A DNA stretch of 44,168 nucleotides from an uncultured Ruminococcus sp. (GTDB lineage: Bacteria > Bacillota > Clostridia > Oscillospirales > Ruminococcaceae). The stretch is taken from assembly GCA_947345935.1 (NCBI GenBank), contig CAMZZN010000019.1, positions 1 through 44,168 of the forward strand, given 5' to 3'. Both the position numbers and the translations under genes were made by a program. The notes below the pieces were generated by a model. The model worked only from the letters and a program-made list of their open reading frames with translations. It ran no database searches and was not told where the DNA came from. Below are positions 41,327 to 44,168 of the stretch, in pieces (position 1 is the stretch's first letter; each line of letters starts with the position of its first letter).

Positions 41327-43835
41327 GTAGGGTAGGAAGGCAACGCCTTACTGCGTTACCGCAGCAGGTTTTCACGCATCCTCCCTCCAAACCGGACTTA
41401 CAACTTTCGCTGTATCCGGCTTTCCAGCTGTTTCTAAGCTTATTTTCCGCTGTGAATTTTATTATGACATTTTTCGCAAACTACAAGAGTTTTTCTGTTC
41501 ATTTTAGACATCATAAGAACCCAATCGGGTATATGCTTGCCTCTTTTTCTGTATTTCTGCTTAATGTCTTTTAATTTTCTTATATGATGAACCTCAATAT
41601 TTTCGTGACTTCCGCATATTTCGCAGGTATCGGCATTAAGCCTTACAATTAACTGCGTAGTCTTGTTATAATAATAACTGTATGAATCGCTGATATCAGC
41701 GACAGGTTTTTCAACCTTTTTCAGACTATCATTGAAATATGTCATTATCTGATCGCCCTGCTTTGTTCTGTATTTTACTCCGACCAGCAGTCTTGTACCC
41801 GTTCCTTTTTTACGAGGGACGTCAATGCCATATTTTCCTATAATTTTAGCTACGCTTGATTTTTCTTTTCTTGCTATTGTTTTCACAAGGCTGTAATAAT
41901 GATAATATTTGAACTTGTGCAACTTTTTTCCTACATCGGTTGCCAGACAATAATAGTTGTACAATCCTCTGATTTCAGAATTGTACTGCTGTATCATATC
42001 CAACACCGGCATATTTGCTCTTGCAGTAAATGCAGCCGGTTTTCCCTTGGAAGAAAATTTACGTATTTTATCCGTAATTACTGCGTTTGGTACTAACAGC
42101 TGTATTTTTCCGTTGGCGGTTCTGCGTGTTTCTCCGTTAACATTTTTTGTGATTTTAATATCGCACTGCGATTTGACAATTTCATATCCGAGAAACTTTA
42201 CCCTGCCAGCTTTAAGATTAGTTATCAGGGTTTTGTCAGCGTTAAGTTCAAGATTAAGCTTTTCTTTAAGAAAAACTGTTATTTTATCTTTCACATCGTA
42301 GGCCAGTTCCTTGTTCCCGTCTATAAATATCACAAAATCATCCGCATAACGCACATATTTTAACCTTATGAAATTTTCATCCATTGGGTCGTTGGCAGGA
42401 ATTCTGCGCATTTCTGTAAGCAGTTGTTTTGCCTTTTCGATATCGCCATTTTTCCTTGCCTTTCTACGCATATGATACAGTCTTTTATATTCGGGGAATT
42501 CACGCTTTCTATTGCCTTTATTGACTGCTTTTATCATTTCTTCCATGTATCTATCAAATTCATTCAAGTAGATATTTGATAAAATAGGACTAATTATCGT
42601 ACCCTGCGGACATCCTGAATACGAGTTTTTAACTTCGTGAAATTCGTAATATCCTGCTTTCAGAAATCTCCTGATAAGCTCGATGAATCTTCCGTCCTGT
42701 ATTTTTGATGAAAGAATACCAAGTAATATGTCATGGTCGATATTATCGAAACATCCGGTTATATCTCCCTCGATTGCCCAGCGGCTTCCTCTTGCAGTTG
42801 TTTTTATCTGCATTAACGCTGTATGACAGCTCCTTTCAGGTCTGAATCCATGAGAATTCTCGCTGAACAAAGGCTCGTATATAGCCTCAAGAATCTGTCT
42901 TACAACTTCCTGTACAAGCTTATCCTCAAAGGACGGAATACCCAAAGGGCGCATTTTTCCGCTTTTCTTTTTACGATATGTTCTTCGTACAGGCTTAGGA
43001 TGATATTCCTCTGTTTTCAGCCTTGCAATCAGTCTTTCTATATTTCTTTTGCTGAAGCCGTCAATTGTTTTACCGTCTGTTCCGGCAGTCATATTGCCCT
43101 CTTTGGCATATATTTTTGAATATGCTCTGAGGTAAAAATCTCTGTTAAAAAGATTTCTATAGATTCTGTCATATTTGTAATGTTCATCATTTTCGGATTT
43201 TTCCCTTAGTATTGACAATACAATATCAGCTTTCTGCATTTCGCATACCTCCATTTCTCATCAATCAAACAACCTGTTCTCCTTCGCCATGTAAGCGCCG
43301 TTAGCGCTCTCGGACTACTATGAGAACTCCGTTGCCTTATCGGATTTTCAGCGTCATCTTTCTTGGGAGACCCTTGAAATTTATCGCCCTGAGGGCATTT
43401 CGCATAGCTGTCATACACTGTGTGTTTCAAGCGTTCCGACTTAGGCAATCTCCGTTTAAACTATATAATACATTTGGTATAACTTAGGCTTCCGTTCATC
43501 CCTTTTACGTACTTCCTGTACGCTGAAACAACATAAGAGAGTATGAAAATCAAATATATATATTTTCATATACGTCGTTTATAAATACTTTAGCCAGCGT
43601 GTATTTATCTCGGGCATTAGAGCAAAGGAACTGGATTTAAAGCAGTTTAGCCTTAGCCATATTATACGTTGGTCTCGCAAAACGCGCTTTATGCTGACTT
43701 CAAACGCAATCGCTTTTCCGGCGTGCTGTGTTCCCCTTTATCCTTTCAGATTCAGGTTAGCCGGATAACCAATCGGATTTCTCTCTAATCCGATACTCGC
43801 TTTCGAGCGATATTATATAGTCCTTACGGACGCAC
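41327..43835 (-). mobile_element. Group II intron 2 (chloroplast-like), inserted near the end of the antirepressor gene
   Basis: A 2509-bp intron. The 5' end is GTGCGTCCGTAAGGAC and the 3' end CCTACCCTAC. Domain V lies at about 41386-41423 (AAAGCCGGATACA / TGTAAGTCCGGTT). The domain VI region shares AAAACCTGCT and CGGTAACGCAGTAAGGCG with intron 1. The 43240-43835 part is non-coding ribozyme. The borders were set by the in-frame exon join. Its protein differs clearly from that of intron 1, so the two are separate acquisitions or old relatives, not a recent copy. Confidence 0.92.
41440..43239 (-). CDS. ltrA: Group II intron reverse transcriptase / maturase / HNH endonuclease (intron 2)
   Basis: A protein of about 599 residues. 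ATG 43239 (MQKADIVLSIL) with GGAGG upstream; the frame to 43254 includes that site. RT motifs: PLGIPSFEDKLVQEV, HGFRPERSCHTALMQIK, GDITGCFDNIDH, CPQGTIISPILSNIYL and YVRYADDFVIF. Maturase domain X and a C-terminal HNH domain (CEICGSHENIEVHHIRKLKDI, then CEKCHNKIHSGK) follow. Intact by sequence. Confidence 0.94.
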   Translation of the reverse strand: MQKADIVLSILREKSENDEHYKYDRIYRNLFNRDFYLRAYSKIYAKEGNMTAGTDGKTIDGFSKRNIERLIARLKTEEYHPKPVRRTYRKKKSGKMRPLGIPSFEDKLVQEVVRQILEAIYEPLFSENSHGFRPERSCHTALMQIKTTARGSRWAIEGDITGCFDNIDHDILLGILSSKIQDGRFIELIRRFLKAGYYEFHEVKNSYSGCPQGTIISPILSNIYLNEFDRYMEEMIKAVNKGNRKREFPEYKRLYHMRRKARKNGDIEKAKQLLTEMRRIPANDPMDENFIRLKYVRYADDFVIFIDGNKELAYDVKDKITVFLKEKLNLELNADKTLITNLKAGRVKFLGYEIVKSQCDIKITKNVNGETRRTANGKIQLLVPNAVITDKIRKFSSKGKPAAFTARANMPVLDMIQQYNSEIRGLYNYYCLATDVGKKLHKFKYYHYYSLVKTIARKEKSSVAKIIGKYGIDVPRKKGTGTRLLVGVKYRTKQGDQIMTYFNDSLKKVEKPVADISDSYSYYYNKTTQLIVRLNADTCEICGSHENIEVHHIRKLKDIKQKYRKRGKHIPDWVLMMSKMNRKTLVVCEKCHNKIHSGK

Positions 43836-44168
43836 ATACTGCTGACCCTTTCCCGTAACAAGCGTCTGTTGACAAGTTTTCATCATATTAGAGGTTTCAA
43901 AAACCGTTTCTTTCACCGAAAAATAGCCACGATCAACATATTTCTGATAGGGCAGATTGTCCGATATGAGGATTCCATTTTTCCTCAGCCATTTGAACAG
44001 CCTGTTCCTGCCGATCGGAATATTTTCCTCCGCCGCAAGCTTCGCCATAGCGTTCATGTCGATGAGATTCTCGGTATTCGATACCTGATTTGCAAACTCC
44101 ACCAGAGGCTGATCATGCTTGATACGCTCGTTAAGCTGATTTATCGCCATCATCTGCAGACGGAAAAG
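43836..44168 (-). CDS. Phage-type antirepressor (KilAC domain), exon 1, 5' end outside window
   Basis: 111 codons of a KilAC-type antirepressor C-terminal domain: FANQVSNTENLIDMNAMAKLAAEENIPIG, RNRLFKWLRKNGIL, LPYQKYVDRGYFSVKETVF, TLVTGKGQQY. The frame continues past the window edge. It is interrupted by intron 2 after the QQY codons. Such proteins relieve phage-like repressors and could control ICE excision or transfer. Confidence 0.82.

Noticed and set aside
40926..41390. 154-residue version of the hypothetical protein with an extra 33-residue N-terminus
   Set aside because: The extra part is encoded by intron 2 and the antirepressor exon in another frame; the true start is 41291.

Overview
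This window looks like part of a low-to-moderate GC Firmicute of the Ruminococcus / Oscillospiraceae type. Support comes from strong AGGAGG ribosome sites, TTG/GTG starts, a clostridial ICE with MobP3-type relaxase, PrgI, VirB4 and TraG genes, an AgrBD system, and dockerin-like EF-hand repeats in a secreted protein. The genus is an inference. Almost every gene is on the minus strand, so the biological order runs from high to low coordinates.

Left part (1-13.5 kb): a quorum-sensing locus joined to a polymorphic toxin. A response regulator (agrA-like) and a histidine kinase (agrC-like) form one operon with its own promoter and terminator. The next operon is agrD (a 49-codon pheromone precursor, 11140-11289), agrB, and a 2235-residue secreted Rhs/YD-repeat protein. 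These three overlap by 1 and 8 bases. The agrD promoter carries two direct repeats 21 bp apart, the layout expected for a LytTR regulator. Downstream of the full-length rhs lie an immunity-like gene and then two promoterless copies of the rhs 3' end. Each copy ends in a different toxin-like tip followed by a different immunity-like gene. A short match at the left edge hints at a further copy.

Middle and right part (13.6-44.2 kb): an integrative and conjugative element. From the right come an antirepressor split by group II intron 2, small genes, a D12-class adenine methyltransferase, a transglutaminase-like lipoprotein, a 1374-residue NlpC/P60 + SpaA-repeat surface protein and a class B sortase. 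Then come a small membrane protein separated from the sortase by an IS110-family element, a divergent XRE regulator / SLOG gene pair, a Toprim primase-like gene, and the coupling protein TraG/VirD4 split by group II intron 1. The remaining transfer genes follow: an HTH protein, a VirB6/TrbL-like membrane protein with an in-frame amber codon, PrgI, a VirB4-associated protein, VirB4, a membrane-anchored NlpC-like hydrolase and an ArdA-like protein. Last are a DUF6103-like protein, a probable oriT region, a relaxosome accessory protein, the relaxase, an HExxH protein and the tyrosine integrase.

Both introns were placed to the base. Removing intron 1 restores GAAGVGKT, the Walker A motif of TraG, in frame over 597 codons. 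Removing intron 2 restores the antirepressor C-terminus. The IS110 element can be bounded by an 8-bp repeat whose removal puts the small membrane gene directly behind the sortase; its 5' end has a strong promoter and a structured leader that fits a bridge RNA. The integrase gene is flanked by perfect 19-bp inverted repeats. No tRNA, rRNA or CRISPR array was seen.
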